A stretch of DNA of 36,743 bases from DASPKX01 sp035627835. Its GTDB lineage: Bacteria > Verrucomicrobiota > Verrucomicrobiia > Limisphaerales > SXQI01. Made by a program: the position numbers and the translations under genes. Below the pieces are notes generated by a model that saw only the letters and a list, made by a program, of their open reading frames with translations, was not told the DNA's origin and searched no databases. Below, piece after piece: positions 24,498 through 31,740 of this stretch. The stretch is from the NCBI GenBank assembly GCA_035627835.1, contig DASPKX010000017.1, forward strand, positions 1 to 36,743, written 5' to 3'. Numbering within the stretch: position 1 is the stretch's first letter; the number at the start of each line of letters is the position of its first letter.

Positions 24498-24911
24498 ATG
24501 TCAACAATTGCGACGGAAAGCATCATCCTTGAAAAGACTCGCGAGCTTTGCGAGGCCATCCTGAACGCCCCTGAATACAAGCTGGTGCGTGGGAACGTGG
24601 ATCGCTTCATGGGCGACGAAAAGGCGAAGGCTCATTATCAGCGCGTGGTCGAAAAAGGCGACTCGCTCAATCACAAGCAACAGCAGGGGCAACGCCTCAC
24701 CCCAGCGGAGATTTCCGATTTCGAAACGGACCGTGACGGTCTGTTGAACAACCCTGTCGCTTCTGAGTTCATCAGCGCGCAAGAAGATCTGCACAAGATC
24801 CAGGAGCAGGTGGTCGGTTACGTGAAGAAAACCCTGGAGCTGGGACGCCTGCCCAATGAGGATGAGGTTTCCGGCGGTGGTTGCGGCCACGGCTGCGGCT
24901 GCTCGCACTAA
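24498..24911 (+). CDS. YlbF-family protein with a Cys/His-rich C-terminal tail
   Basis: A 137-residue helical protein. Residues 5-115 fit the YlbF/YmcA (Com_YlbF) family: ILEKTRELCEAILNAPEYK, then DEKAKAHYQRVVEKGDSLNHKQ and NPVASEFISAQEDLHKIQEQV. In Bacillus the family forms a complex with YaaT that affects RNase Y and development, and iron-sulfur clusters have been reported there. The tail GGGCGHGCGCSH (126-137) has three Cys and two His that could bind a metal or cluster. ATG 24498 has no good ribosome site. A TTGACA at 24463-24468 would put transcription start close to the ATG, so a leaderless message is possible. A strong terminator follows. Confidence 0.85.
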   Translation: MSTIATESIILEKTRELCEAILNAPEYKLVRGNVDRFMGDEKAKAHYQRVVEKGDSLNHKQQQGQRLTPAEISDFETDRDGLLNNPVASEFISAQEDLHKIQEQVVGYVKKTLELGRLPNEDEVSGGGCGHGCGCSH

Positions 24912-24929
24912 ACAACCTTAAACAACACC

Positions 24930-24955
24930 AAGGCGGGAGCGAATCCCGCCTTTTT
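24930..24955 (+). terminator. Rho-independent terminator after ylbF-like gene
   Basis: A stem GGCGGGA/TCCCGCC (24932-24938 with 24944-24950) with a 5-base loop is followed by five T. It lies 19 bp beyond the stop and 13 bp before the next gene's start, so the downstream isomerase-like gene must have its own promoter or depend on read-through. Confidence 0.9.
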
Positions 24956-24967
24956 AATTAAAACCAT

Positions 24968-25831
24968 ATGAGCGCACCCATCACTCGCCGTTCCGCCATC
25001 AAGACTGTGGCTGGAGCATCCGCCGCGATTGCGGCTCTATCCGAAACGTTTGGCGCTGAGACGGCCAAACGCCATGGCAGAATCAACCATTCTGTTTGTC
25101 GCTGGTGCTACAACAAGATCCCTATGGATGACCTTTGCAAAGCGGCAAAGGAGATGGGCATCCAATCCATTGAGCTGCTCGCCCCAAATGAATGGGCGGC
25201 GCTCAAGAAGTATGACCTGACCTGCGCGATGGCGAGCGGGGCTGATAACATCCCGTTCGGCTTTAACCGGAAAGAGAATCACGACACTCAGTTCGAGAAG
25301 TTTAGCCAAATGATCCCGCAGGTGGCTAACGGCGGCTTGAAGAACCTGATCTGCTTCTCTGGCAATCGCCGCGGCATGAGCGACGAGGAAGGGCTGGAGA
25401 ATTGCGCTATTGGTCTCAAGCGGATCATGCCGATTGCTGAGAAGCACAAGGTCGTGATTGTGATGGAGTTGCTGAATTCGAAGGTCGACCACAAGGATTA
25501 CATGTGCGACCACACGAAGTGGGGCGTGGAGCTGGCCAAGCGCGTTGGCTCCGAGAACTTTAAGCTGCTCTACGACATCTACCACATGCAAATCATGGAA
25601 GGGGATGTGATTCGCACGATTCGCGAGAGCAAGGATTACATCGCGCATTACCACACAGGCGGTGTTCCAGGCCGCGCGGAGATTGATGAGACCCAGGAAC
25701 TGCGTTATGAGCCTATCATGAAGGCCATCATTGAAACCGGGTATAAAGGTTTCGTGGCGCAGGAATTCATTCCAAAACGTCCAGATGCGCTGGCTTCGTT
25801 AAAGCAGGGCGTTGACATCTGCGACGTTTAA
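24968..25831 (+). CDS. Exported TIM-barrel sugar isomerase/epimerase (hydroxypyruvate isomerase-like)
   Basis: A 287-residue protein beginning with a twin-arginine-like leader (TRRSAIKTVAGASAAIAAL), so it is probably exported folded. The rest is an AP-endonuclease-2-type TIM barrel, as in hydroxypyruvate isomerase and related xylose-isomerase-like enzymes: ICFSGNRRGMSDEEGLEN, VIVMELLNSK (Glu167), KLLYDIYHMQIMEGD (Asp203), HYHTGGVPGR (His229) and FVAQEF (Glu266). These four would bind the catalytic metal. The segment YHTGGVPGR-EID is very typical of the hydroxypyruvate isomerase group, but substrates of the exported PVC members are mostly unknown. The stop overlaps the convergent DUF72 gene's stop by 4 bp. 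Confidence 0.88.
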   Translation: MSAPITRRSAIKTVAGASAAIAALSETFGAETAKRHGRINHSVCRWCYNKIPMDDLCKAAKEMGIQSIELLAPNEWAALKKYDLTCAMASGADNIPFGFNRKENHDTQFEKFSQMIPQVANGGLKNLICFSGNRRGMSDEEGLENCAIGLKRIMPIAEKHKVVIVMELLNSKVDHKDYMCDHTKWGVELAKRVGSENFKLLYDIYHMQIMEGDVIRTIRESKDYIAHYHTGGVPGRAEIDETQELRYEPIMKAIIETGYKGFVAQEFIPKRPDALASLKQGVDICDV

Positions 25832-26661
25832 CGACGGCTTGCTTTGCTGCGGGGAATAGGCGCCACGCGAATGGCTGGTCGGGCAAGCGGACCTGAGGTG
25901 ATTGGGGCTGCGCGGCTCTGGTGCGGCCGGACCGTGTGCTCGCCGACCATGTCCATCAACTGAAACCCATTCTCTGGCGCGCGGGTGTTTATGTCGTTGT
26001 TGAAGTAGGCGTAAACTGTGCGGCCTGCCTCAGCTTGCTCCCTGATGAACTTAGCCCAAGGCTCCAACTCCGGAATTGTGTAATCGTGGGCGGCGCCACC
26101 TTCGAGCCCGTGGAAGCGGATATAAACGATGTTGTGGGTGACCGTCAGATTCATCGGCATCCCTTTTGAACTAAGGTTCACGTGCGCGGCATGATGGCGG
26201 GCGAGCAGAGCGAACGTTTCATCCGTGTTCCATGAAGGGTGGCGGAACTCAACCGCGTGCTCATATTCCGCAGGGGCTTGGGCCAGGAAATCGTCGAGGC
26301 GGGGGAGATCAAGCTTTAGCATCGGTGGGAGCTGCCAAAGAATTATCGCCGTCTTTGACTTCATCGGATCGATGCGATCAAAGAACTTGTCCATTGCGCC
26401 ATCAAGGTTAGCGAGCTTCTTCATGTGCGTGATGAAACGGCTGCCTTTCACCGCATAGCGAAAGCTTTCATCCACGCGATCGCGCCAACCGGCGACCATC
26501 CCTTCACTGGGCAGGCGATAAAACGTGGCGTTAATCTCAACCGTGGGGAAACGCTCCGCGTAGAACTCCAACTGCCGGGACTTCGGGGTTTCATCACCGT
26601 AGAAGGTTTTATCCCAGCCCTTGTACGAGTAGCCGCTGGTGCCAATGAAAACGTCTCCCAT
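25828..26661 (-). CDS. DUF72 (YecE-like) family protein
   Basis: A 277-residue TIM-barrel-like protein of unknown activity. Family hallmarks are visible: IGTSGYSYKGW near the N terminus, FYAERFPTVEINATFYRLPS, FRYAVKGSRFITHMKKL, ILWQLPPMLKLDLPRLDDFL, AVEFRHPSWNTDE, YIRFHGLEG and the terminal VYAYFNNDINTRAPENG. I chose ATG 26661, preceded by a GGAGGAGGAG ribosome site (26664-26673); a TTG at 26676 lies inside or before that site and is unlikely. The C-terminal 35 residues (Arg/Pro/Ala-rich) extend beyond the conserved domain. It is divergent from mntR. Confidence 0.93.
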   Translation of the reverse strand: MGDVFIGTSGYSYKGWDKTFYGDETPKSRQLEFYAERFPTVEINATFYRLPSEGMVAGWRDRVDESFRYAVKGSRFITHMKKLANLDGAMDKFFDRIDPMKSKTAIILWQLPPMLKLDLPRLDDFLAQAPAEYEHAVEFRHPSWNTDETFALLARHHAAHVNLSSKGMPMNLTVTHNIVYIRFHGLEGGAAHDYTIPELEPWAKFIREQAEAGRTVYAYFNNDINTRAPENGFQLMDMVGEHTVRPHQSRAAPITSGPLARPAIRVAPIPRSKASRR

Positions 26662-26766
26662 AACTCCTCCTCCCAAGTTACACCAGTTTGCTCCTTTTTG
26701 CCGGGAGCCAGGAACGTGTTGCGGCTCGGCTAATTGCCTCGCAGGAGAGTAGGGGAGCTGCCGTTC

Positions 26767-26797
26767 GGCAAGTGAGCCTTGCCTTGCAGAGTGGCAA
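26767..26797 (+). promoter_or_regulatory. Candidate MntR operator upstream of mntR
   Basis: Three related half-sites lie in a row: GGCAAG (26767-26772), CTTGCC (26778-26783) and GGCAA (26793-26797). The first two form an inverted repeat with a 5-base spacer; the second and third form a TTGCC-N9-GGCAA pair. Known MntR boxes contain TTGCC and GGCAA arms. The spacing differs from the classical box, so this is a tentative autoregulatory site 24-54 bp before the mntR start. Confidence 0.35.
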
Positions 26798-26820
26798 TGT
26801 GATTAGTTGAAGCGCATTCA

Positions 26821-27303
26821 ATGGGCACACCGAGCCAGAGCGCGGAAGATTATCTCGAGCGGATTCATGAGCTGATCGAGGAGAAGGGTTACGCGCGCGT
26901 GGTTGACATCGCTTCTTCGCTGAAAGTGAAGCAGGCGTCTGTAACCAACATGGTGCAGAAGCTCGGCGAACTCGGATACATCAACTACGAGAAGTATCGC
27001 GGCTTGATTCTGACCGAGAAGGGCAGGGCCGTGGCCCGGAAGGTTCAGGAGCGGCATGCGACGTTGTCGCGTTTTTTTTCACTGCTGGGCTTGGACGCCG
27101 AAACGCAGCAGTTGGACATTGAAGGCATTGAGCATCATCTCAGCGGGAAGACAGTCGAATGCCTGGCGGATCTCGCCCAATTCTTTGAAGATCAACCGGA
27201 GGTTCTTCAGCAGTTTCTTAAATCACGAGCCCGGCCCAGGGTGGATGCAAGCGTCGGCGGCGCGGAGAGCAGGGGAACGCGCAGGGACGCAAAGCGCAGG
27301 TAG
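26821..27303 (+). CDS. mntR: MntR-type (DtxR family) manganese-responsive transcriptional regulator
   Basis: A 160-residue regulator. The first 140 residues match Bacillus MntR closely: TPSQSAEDYLERIHELIEEKGYARV, then the winged helix VVDIASSLKVKQASVTNMVQKL and YEKYRGLILTEKGRAVA, and the metal and dimer domain with ERHATLSRFF and DIEGIEHHLS. The equivalents of the Asp8, Glu11, His77, Glu99, Glu102 and His103 Mn ligands appear to be present. It should repress manganese uptake genes when Mn is plentiful. No transporter is adjacent, so the regulon is elsewhere. The tail after residue 135 is basic and Arg-rich (RGTRRDAKRR), longer than in Bacillus. Very confident of family, fairly confident of metal. 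Confidence 0.9.
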   Translation: MGTPSQSAEDYLERIHELIEEKGYARVVDIASSLKVKQASVTNMVQKLGELGYINYEKYRGLILTEKGRAVARKVQERHATLSRFFSLLGLDAETQQLDIEGIEHHLSGKTVECLADLAQFFEDQPEVLQQFLKSRARPRVDASVGGAESRGTRRDAKRR

Positions 27304-27349
27304 GATACGGCGAGCAGCAGGAACCAAGCCCTCTTTGCACCCGCGAGGC

Positions 27350-27649
27350 TTACGACTTTGTGGCGGGGCGGTTTTTATCGATGATCGCCCAGATGATCAA
27401 AATAAAGGCCGTGAGGCGAACGAGGTAAACGTAAGGCCGAAGCTCGTCTTCCGGATTCGTCAGCAGCAAGATCACGCGCTCAACTGCGAGCACCCAAAAC
27501 GCGGCGGCAAACACAGCAAAGAACCGGTCCAGAGTGCCTTGCCAGAAACGGAAAAAGTAGTACCCGATCGCAATGTAGCCGAGCATGACCGCGCCCGAAA
27601 GATAGGCGTTCAACAGAACATTAAAGGCTGGCACATTGATGGAGTTCAT
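27350..27649 (-). CDS. DUF5985-like small membrane protein (99 residues)
   Basis: Starts at ATG 27649, which overlaps the stop of the preceding membrane gene as ATGA; a longer frame from 27808 is out of frame with the real upstream gene and is Arg/His-rich noise. Three hydrophobic helices are seen: about 9-30 (LLNAYLSGAVMLGYIAIGYYFF), 39-58 (FFAVFAAAFWVLAVERVILLL) and 72-90 (VYLVRLTAFILIIWAIIDKNR). The FFRFW--T-DRFF motif between the first two helices is characteristic of the DUF5985 group, which commonly occurs as two adjacent genes, as here. Function unknown. Confidence 0.8.
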   Translation of the reverse strand: MNSINVPAFNVLLNAYLSGAVMLGYIAIGYYFFRFWQGTLDRFFAVFAAAFWVLAVERVILLLTNPEDELRPYVYLVRLTAFILIIWAIIDKNRPATKS

Positions 27650-27906
27650 GTGTTTTCCCGAATAAGCCCGTAGAGAAGGAGGGCGACCCCGACGAGCGTG
27701 ATGGCAGTGCGAATGGTGGCAAGATCGATAGTGCGGGGCAGCACCCCGAGATCCACGTAGAGCAGAATGTTGCCAGCGGCAAAAGCAACGAAAGCCGCGC
27801 CGGCCCAAAACAGCAGTCGCAGATTGGTGCGCCGATAATGCTTAAGGAGGAGCCATGCGACAACGGAACTCGCAAGGGCGCAGAGGATGTAAACGACGTT
27901 GGCCAT
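27646..27906 (-). CDS. DUF5985-like small membrane protein (86 residues)
   Basis: Starts at ATG 27906, sharing one base with the TAA of the winged-helix gene, and its stop overlaps the next DUF5985 gene. Helices lie at about 3-21 (NVVYILCALASSVVAWLLL), 32-51 (LFWAGAAFVAFAAGNILLYV) and 64-82 (IRTAITLVGVALLLYGLI). The LLLKHYRRTNLRLLFWAG motif is typical of this small family. With its neighbour it probably forms a membrane hetero-oligomer. Function unknown. Confidence 0.82.
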   Translation of the reverse strand: MANVVYILCALASSVVAWLLLKHYRRTNLRLLFWAGAAFVAFAAGNILLYVDLGVLPRTIDLATIRTAITLVGVALLLYGLIRENT

Positions 27907-28337
27907 TATTTGTCCCTCCTCAATTTAAACGCATTCGCGAACTCTTCGGCAGCGCTCGTGGGCGGAGAGTAAATGAGTTGAACAATGCGCACACGTCTTT
28001 CTTTGTAAGCCGTGGCAAGCTCAGCGACGAGAGGTGAGGTGGCTTTCTCTGTCGGAGCGAAGCGGTAAGTCAACGGCCCAGTCGCTGCGCGCTGAAGCAA
28101 ACCCTGGGATACGAGTTCATCAAGCCGATCACGAACAGAACTCTCGCTGCTCTTGATTACTTGATAGACGGCGGCCACGCTCCAGTCCTTTTCTGGAGCT
28201 GAACTCAAGAGGAGCAGCACTTCAAGTTGTTCAACCGACTTGATGTGCGTGGTCAGAAACCGCTCGACTTCAGATGGTATCCCGCTATCCGCCACCGCAC
28301 CGAGAATACGAGCGGATGATGATGTGACAACCCGCAA
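27906..28337 (-). CDS. Winged-helix regulator of the DUF5985 pair
   Basis: A 143-residue protein with a central winged helix: SVEQLEVLLLLSSAPEKDWSVAAVYQVI, then SSESSVRDRLDELVSQGLLQ and the wing GPLTYRF. The C-terminal helix (LVAELATAYKERRVRIVQLIYS) suggests dimerisation or interaction. No ATG fits the N terminus. The best start is TTG 28337, preceded by a purine-rich AAGAAAG; GTG at residue 15 is an alternative. It is the first of three overlapping genes and is divergent from the antiporter-like gene. It probably regulates its own operon, and perhaps the divergent gene too. Confidence 0.75.
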   Translation of the reverse strand: MRVVTSSSARILGAVADSGIPSEVERFLTTHIKSVEQLEVLLLLSSAPEKDWSVAAVYQVIKSSESSVRDRLDELVSQGLLQRAATGPLTYRFAPTEKATSPLVAELATAYKERRVRIVQLIYSPPTSAAEEFANAFKLRRDK

Positions 28338-28422
28338 ACTTTCTTTTTCTTAAAAAAGATTTTTGGAAGACATAGGGCGACTAGCCTTGCCGCAATGGCC
28401 TAAAAATTTCTACTTTCGGAAC

Positions 28423-29973
28423 ATGCAAATGGGCTCAAGGAATCGATGCTGGCGCTGGATGTGGCTCTTGGCGCTGCTAACGGTTTTCGGCACAGGGCGG
28501 GTGAGTGGCGCGGCGGTGTTGACGAGCACGAACGAGATCTTTCCCAAACCGCTGGAATCCTATCAGGACGCATCGCTGCCGCTCGGCCAACAACTGCTGG
28601 CGCGGGCAAAAGCGGAGCCGCTCAACTGGGTGGCAACCCTGCTTTTCGTTTGCGCGGTGCTGCACACCTTCGCCGCACCCAAGATCATGCATCTCGCGCA
28701 TAGCTGGCGTCATGAGCATAGGAAAGTGGTCACTGCGCGCCACGAGTTGGCGAATCGAAAGCGGCGCGTGAACGCGGAAGATGAGGTGAGTTTTAAGGCC
28801 GAGGTGGCGCACTTCTTTGGCGAAATTGAGGCGGTGTTCGGCATCTGGGTTATTCCCTTGTTGGTGGTTTTCGCGCTGATGAAAGGATGGAGTGCCGCCG
28901 AGCATTACGTTAGCCATACAGTTAAGTATACCGAGCCCCTCTTCGTGGTTGTGATCATGACGATCGCGGCCAGCCGCCCCGTGCTGATGTTCTCCGAGAG
29001 AATCATGCGCGGGGTCGCTGGGCTTTTTGGAGGGGGCGTTGGCCCGATGTGGCTCTCCGTCCTCACGATTGGGCCGTTGCTCGGCTCGGTGATTACCGAG
29101 CCCGCGGCGATGACGATCTCCGCGCTGCTGCTGGCACGAGGCTTCTATGAATGGCGGCCAAGCCCGGCGTTTGCATACGCCACGATCGGCCTTTTATTTG
29201 TGAACGTCTCTATCGGAGGCACCTTGACGAACTTCGCCGCGCCACCGGTGTTGATGGTGGCTGGAACGTGGGGATGGAGCACCCCGTTCATGCTCCAGCA
29301 TTTCGGTTGGAAATCGGCTGCGGCCATTGTGGTGAGCAATGCCGTTTATTGGATGTGGTTTCGAAAGGAGTTCTCGCGTCTCTCCGCAACCACTGAGGAT
29401 GACAGCGCTGAGGAGCTTTGGGAGGAGCGCAAAGACCCGGTGCCTGGATGGATCACAGCGATCCATCTGCTGTTTTTAGGATGGACCGTTTTTGTTGCGC
29501 ACTACCCAGCGTTGTTTATTGGAGCATTGCTGTTCTTCCTCGCCTTCGTCAGCGCCACCGCGCATCACCAGAATAAAGTGGTGCTGAGGCCGGCTTTGCT
29601 AGTCGGCTTTTTTCTTGCGGGCCTGGTGATTCATGGCGGGTTGCAAAGTTGGTGGATTGCTCCTGTCCTTACAAGTTTGTCCGATCTGCCCATGTTTTTC
29701 GGAGCGGTTATCTTAACCGCGTTCAATGACAACGCAGCCATCACGTACCTCGCTTCTCTCGTGCCCACCTTAACGCCAGAGATGAAATATGCTGTGGTCG
29801 CTGGAGCGGTCACTGGCGGCGGGTTAACCGTGATCGCCAACGCGCCCAATCCAGCGGGGCAGGCGATCCTGGTGAAGTATTTTCCTGATGGGCTTTCGCC
29901 GCTGAAGCTTCTTCTTGGCGCGCTGCCTCCAACCATCATCGCCACCGTATTCTTCCTCCTGTTTGGGCGTTAG
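28423..29973 (+). CDS. Putative Na+/H+ antiporter-like membrane protein
   Basis: I start at ATG 28423 (516 residues); an in-frame TTG 60 bases upstream would add a segment without signal-peptide character. After a hydrophobic leader (WMWLLALLTVFGTGRVSGA) come about 11 further membrane helices. The conserved block LSVLTIGPLLGSVITEPAAMTISALLLARGFYEW is the hallmark of the putative Na+/H+ antiporter family (Pfam Na_H_antiport_2 type). Further blocks are SIGGTLTNFAAPPVLMVAGTWGW, ILTAFNDNAAITYLASL and GGGLTVIANAPNPAGQAIL, the latter typical of ion-transporter superfamily proteins. The inserted charged region (about 90-130) is probably a cytosolic loop. Transport activity is inferred from the family, not shown. 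Confidence 0.88.
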   Translation: MQMGSRNRCWRWMWLLALLTVFGTGRVSGAAVLTSTNEIFPKPLESYQDASLPLGQQLLARAKAEPLNWVATLLFVCAVLHTFAAPKIMHLAHSWRHEHRKVVTARHELANRKRRVNAEDEVSFKAEVAHFFGEIEAVFGIWVIPLLVVFALMKGWSAAEHYVSHTVKYTEPLFVVVIMTIAASRPVLMFSERIMRGVAGLFGGGVGPMWLSVLTIGPLLGSVITEPAAMTISALLLARGFYEWRPSPAFAYATIGLLFVNVSIGGTLTNFAAPPVLMVAGTWGWSTPFMLQHFGWKSAAAIVVSNAVYWMWFRKEFSRLSATTEDDSAEELWEERKDPVPGWITAIHLLFLGWTVFVAHYPALFIGALLFFLAFVSATAHHQNKVVLRPALLVGFFLAGLVIHGGLQSWWIAPVLTSLSDLPMFFGAVILTAFNDNAAITYLASLVPTLTPEMKYAVVAGAVTGGGLTVIANAPNPAGQAILVKYFPDGLSPLKLLLGALPPTIIATVFFLLFGR

Positions 29974-29981
29974 CAGCGCGT

Positions 29982-30008
29982 CACAGGTTTTTGCAAAAGA
30001 ACCCTGTG
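29982..30008 (+). other. Weak hairpin after the antiporter-like gene
   Basis: CACAGG (29982-29987) pairs with CCTGTG (30003-30008), with further A/T pairing inside and one bulged C. No T run follows, so it is at most a weak terminator. The remaining 150 bp up to the next gene show no other clear feature apart from an AAGGA-like ribosome site close to 30160. Confidence 0.25.
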
Positions 30009-30169
30009 CAACGGCGGACGGCGTTTGTTATTCTCACAAAGCCAGCTCTGATTTTTCACTTTTGGTGAACGGGCAGGCGCGTCAATTCCGCTTCTAGGCC
30101 GTGAGTGCGGCCACCTGTCGATGGAGGCGATTGCCATGAGAACTATGAAGCCAGAAAGGAAAGCCAGGA

Positions 30170-31693
30170 ATGGAAGAAGCCATCCGAAACGAAGTGAATG
30201 AGCAAGTCACCGTCATCATACCAGCCCTCAACGAGTCCGCGACAATTGCCTCGATAGTGAGCTTCGCGTTGCGAAGCCCGCGAGTTGGCGAGGTAATCGT
30301 CGTGGACGACGGCTCTATCGATGGCACACCGGAGCTAGCGGCAAATGCTGGCGCTCAAGTGATCACCAGCACCATGCTGGGCAAGGGCCGGTCGATGGAA
30401 GATGGTGTGCGGATGGCCGCGTTCGAAACCGTGCTCTTCTTAGACGGCGACTTGAGGGGTTTGCGTGAAGACTTAGTTGAAGCGATATGCGAGCCGATCT
30501 TCAAGAATCATGCTGACATGGTGAAGGCGAAGTTCACGCGGGAGGGCGGGCGCGTCACTGCACTCACAGCCCGGCCGCTTTTGCGAACATACTTCCCAGA
30601 GCTGTCCCACCTCGACCAGCCGCTCAGCGGAATTATGGCCGCCCGCCGAAGCTTGCTTGCGAGGCTCACGTTCGAAGATGACTACGGCGTGGATGTTGGC
30701 CTCCTGATCGACGCCGCGTGTGCGGGAGCGCGCGTTGTGCAGGTGGATATCGGCCACCTCGCGCATGAGAGCCAGAATCTGGAAGCGCTCGGCGAAATGG
30801 CGACCCAGGTGGCGCGCGCCGTGCTGCAACGCGCGGGGGCAGCTGGCCGCTTGCGCAGCTCGTTCGTGCGGGAGATCAGGGAAAAGGAGCGGCTGAGGAA
30901 AGCCCATCGATTGTTCAACATGGAAACCATCAAGCCCGCTGAGAAGCTGGCATTGTTCGACATGGATGGAACTCTGCTCGGAGGCAGATTCATCGTTGAA
31001 TTGGCGAAGGCAACTGGCCGCATGAAGGCTCTGGGAGCCCTGCTCGACAATGAGGCCTTGAGCGCCGAGTTGCGGAGCCAAAGAATTAGCCAGGTTTTTG
31101 CCGGTGTGCCGAAGGAGACCTTCCAGGCAGTTGCTCGGGCGATTCCGTTAACGCCTGCCGCAGCCGAGGCTGTGATCGGTTTACGGAAAGCCGGCTACCG
31201 AGTCGGAGTCGTGACGGACTCGTACCACATCGTCGCGGAGATAGTGCGCAGGCGGGTGTTCGCGGATTTCAGCTTTGCCCATCTCATGCACTTCCAAAGA
31301 GACAAAGCCACCGGCCGAGTCACTTTGTGCCCGACCACGTTCGGCGACGGCTGCCATGAGCATCACCATTGCAAGCTCAACGTGCTGGAGCAGCTTAAGG
31401 CAAGGTTCGGCATCGCTCCCGAGAACACGATTGCTGTTGGGGATGGAACCAACGACATCTGCATGCTCAAAGCCGCGGGAATGTCCTTCGCTTATCAGCC
31501 TAACGCACCCGCTGTCGCAGCGGCCGCCCAATACGTCATCACCGGCCGCTTGGATGAGATTCTGAATTACGTCAATTTAACGCACCCACTCTGCCCGCCG
31601 GGGTTGGAGGAAGGCGAGGCGAACGATTTGGTGCTCCGAAGGGAGTTGCTGCGATCCAGTCGGGAAGAAGAGATTTCTCCCGAGATGATGTAA
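30170..31693 (+). CDS. Fused GpgS-like glycosyltransferase (GT-A) and HAD phosphatase
   Basis: A 507-residue bifunctional-looking protein. Residues 10-240 match glucosyl-3-phosphoglycerate synthases (GT81): VTVIIPALNESATI, VIVVDDGSIDGT, LDGDLRG (DGD 92-94, metal and sugar nucleotide), GGRVTALTARPLL, DQPLSGI-A-RR and YGVDVGLLIDA. Residues 258-470 are a SerB-like HAD phosphatase: DMDGTLL (264-270), VVTDSYH (motif II), Lys402 and GDGTNDICM (424-432). The inferred pathway is NDP-glucose plus 3-phosphoglycerate to glucosyl-3-phosphoglycerate, then dephosphorylation to glucosylglycerate, a compatible solute. An unusual CHEHHHC cluster (395-401) precedes the motif III Lys. ATG 30170 has AAGGA upstream. 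A hairpin follows the stop. Domain calls are strong; the exact substrate is inferred. Confidence 0.88.
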   Translation: MEEAIRNEVNEQVTVIIPALNESATIASIVSFALRSPRVGEVIVVDDGSIDGTPELAANAGAQVITSTMLGKGRSMEDGVRMAAFETVLFLDGDLRGLREDLVEAICEPIFKNHADMVKAKFTREGGRVTALTARPLLRTYFPELSHLDQPLSGIMAARRSLLARLTFEDDYGVDVGLLIDAACAGARVVQVDIGHLAHESQNLEALGEMATQVARAVLQRAGAAGRLRSSFVREIREKERLRKAHRLFNMETIKPAEKLALFDMDGTLLGGRFIVELAKATGRMKALGALLDNEALSAELRSQRISQVFAGVPKETFQAVARAIPLTPAAAEAVIGLRKAGYRVGVVTDSYHIVAEIVRRRVFADFSFAHLMHFQRDKATGRVTLCPTTFGDGCHEHHHCKLNVLEQLKARFGIAPENTIAVGDGTNDICMLKAAGMSFAYQPNAPAVAAAAQYVITGRLDEILNYVNLTHPLCPPGLEEGEANDLVLRRELLRSSREEEISPEMM

Positions 31694-31702
31694 ATAGAAC
31701 AT

Positions 31703-31733
31703 GCCACCCTCCGGCAGAACTTCGGAGGGTGGC
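31703..31733. terminator. Hairpin between convergent genes
   Basis: A perfect 11-bp stem GCCACCCTCCG/CGGAGGGTGGC (31703-31713 with 31723-31733) with a 9-base loop lies between the stop codons of two convergent genes. There is no long T run on either side, so it may act as a bidirectional transcription end or RNA 3' stabiliser. Confidence 0.65.
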
Positions 31734-31740
31734 GTTGCAA

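Noticed and set aside
27350..27808. 152-residue minus-strand frame starting at 27808
   Set aside because: The first 53 residues are out of frame with the upstream DUF5985 gene and look like noise. The real start is ATG 27649, which overlaps the previous stop.
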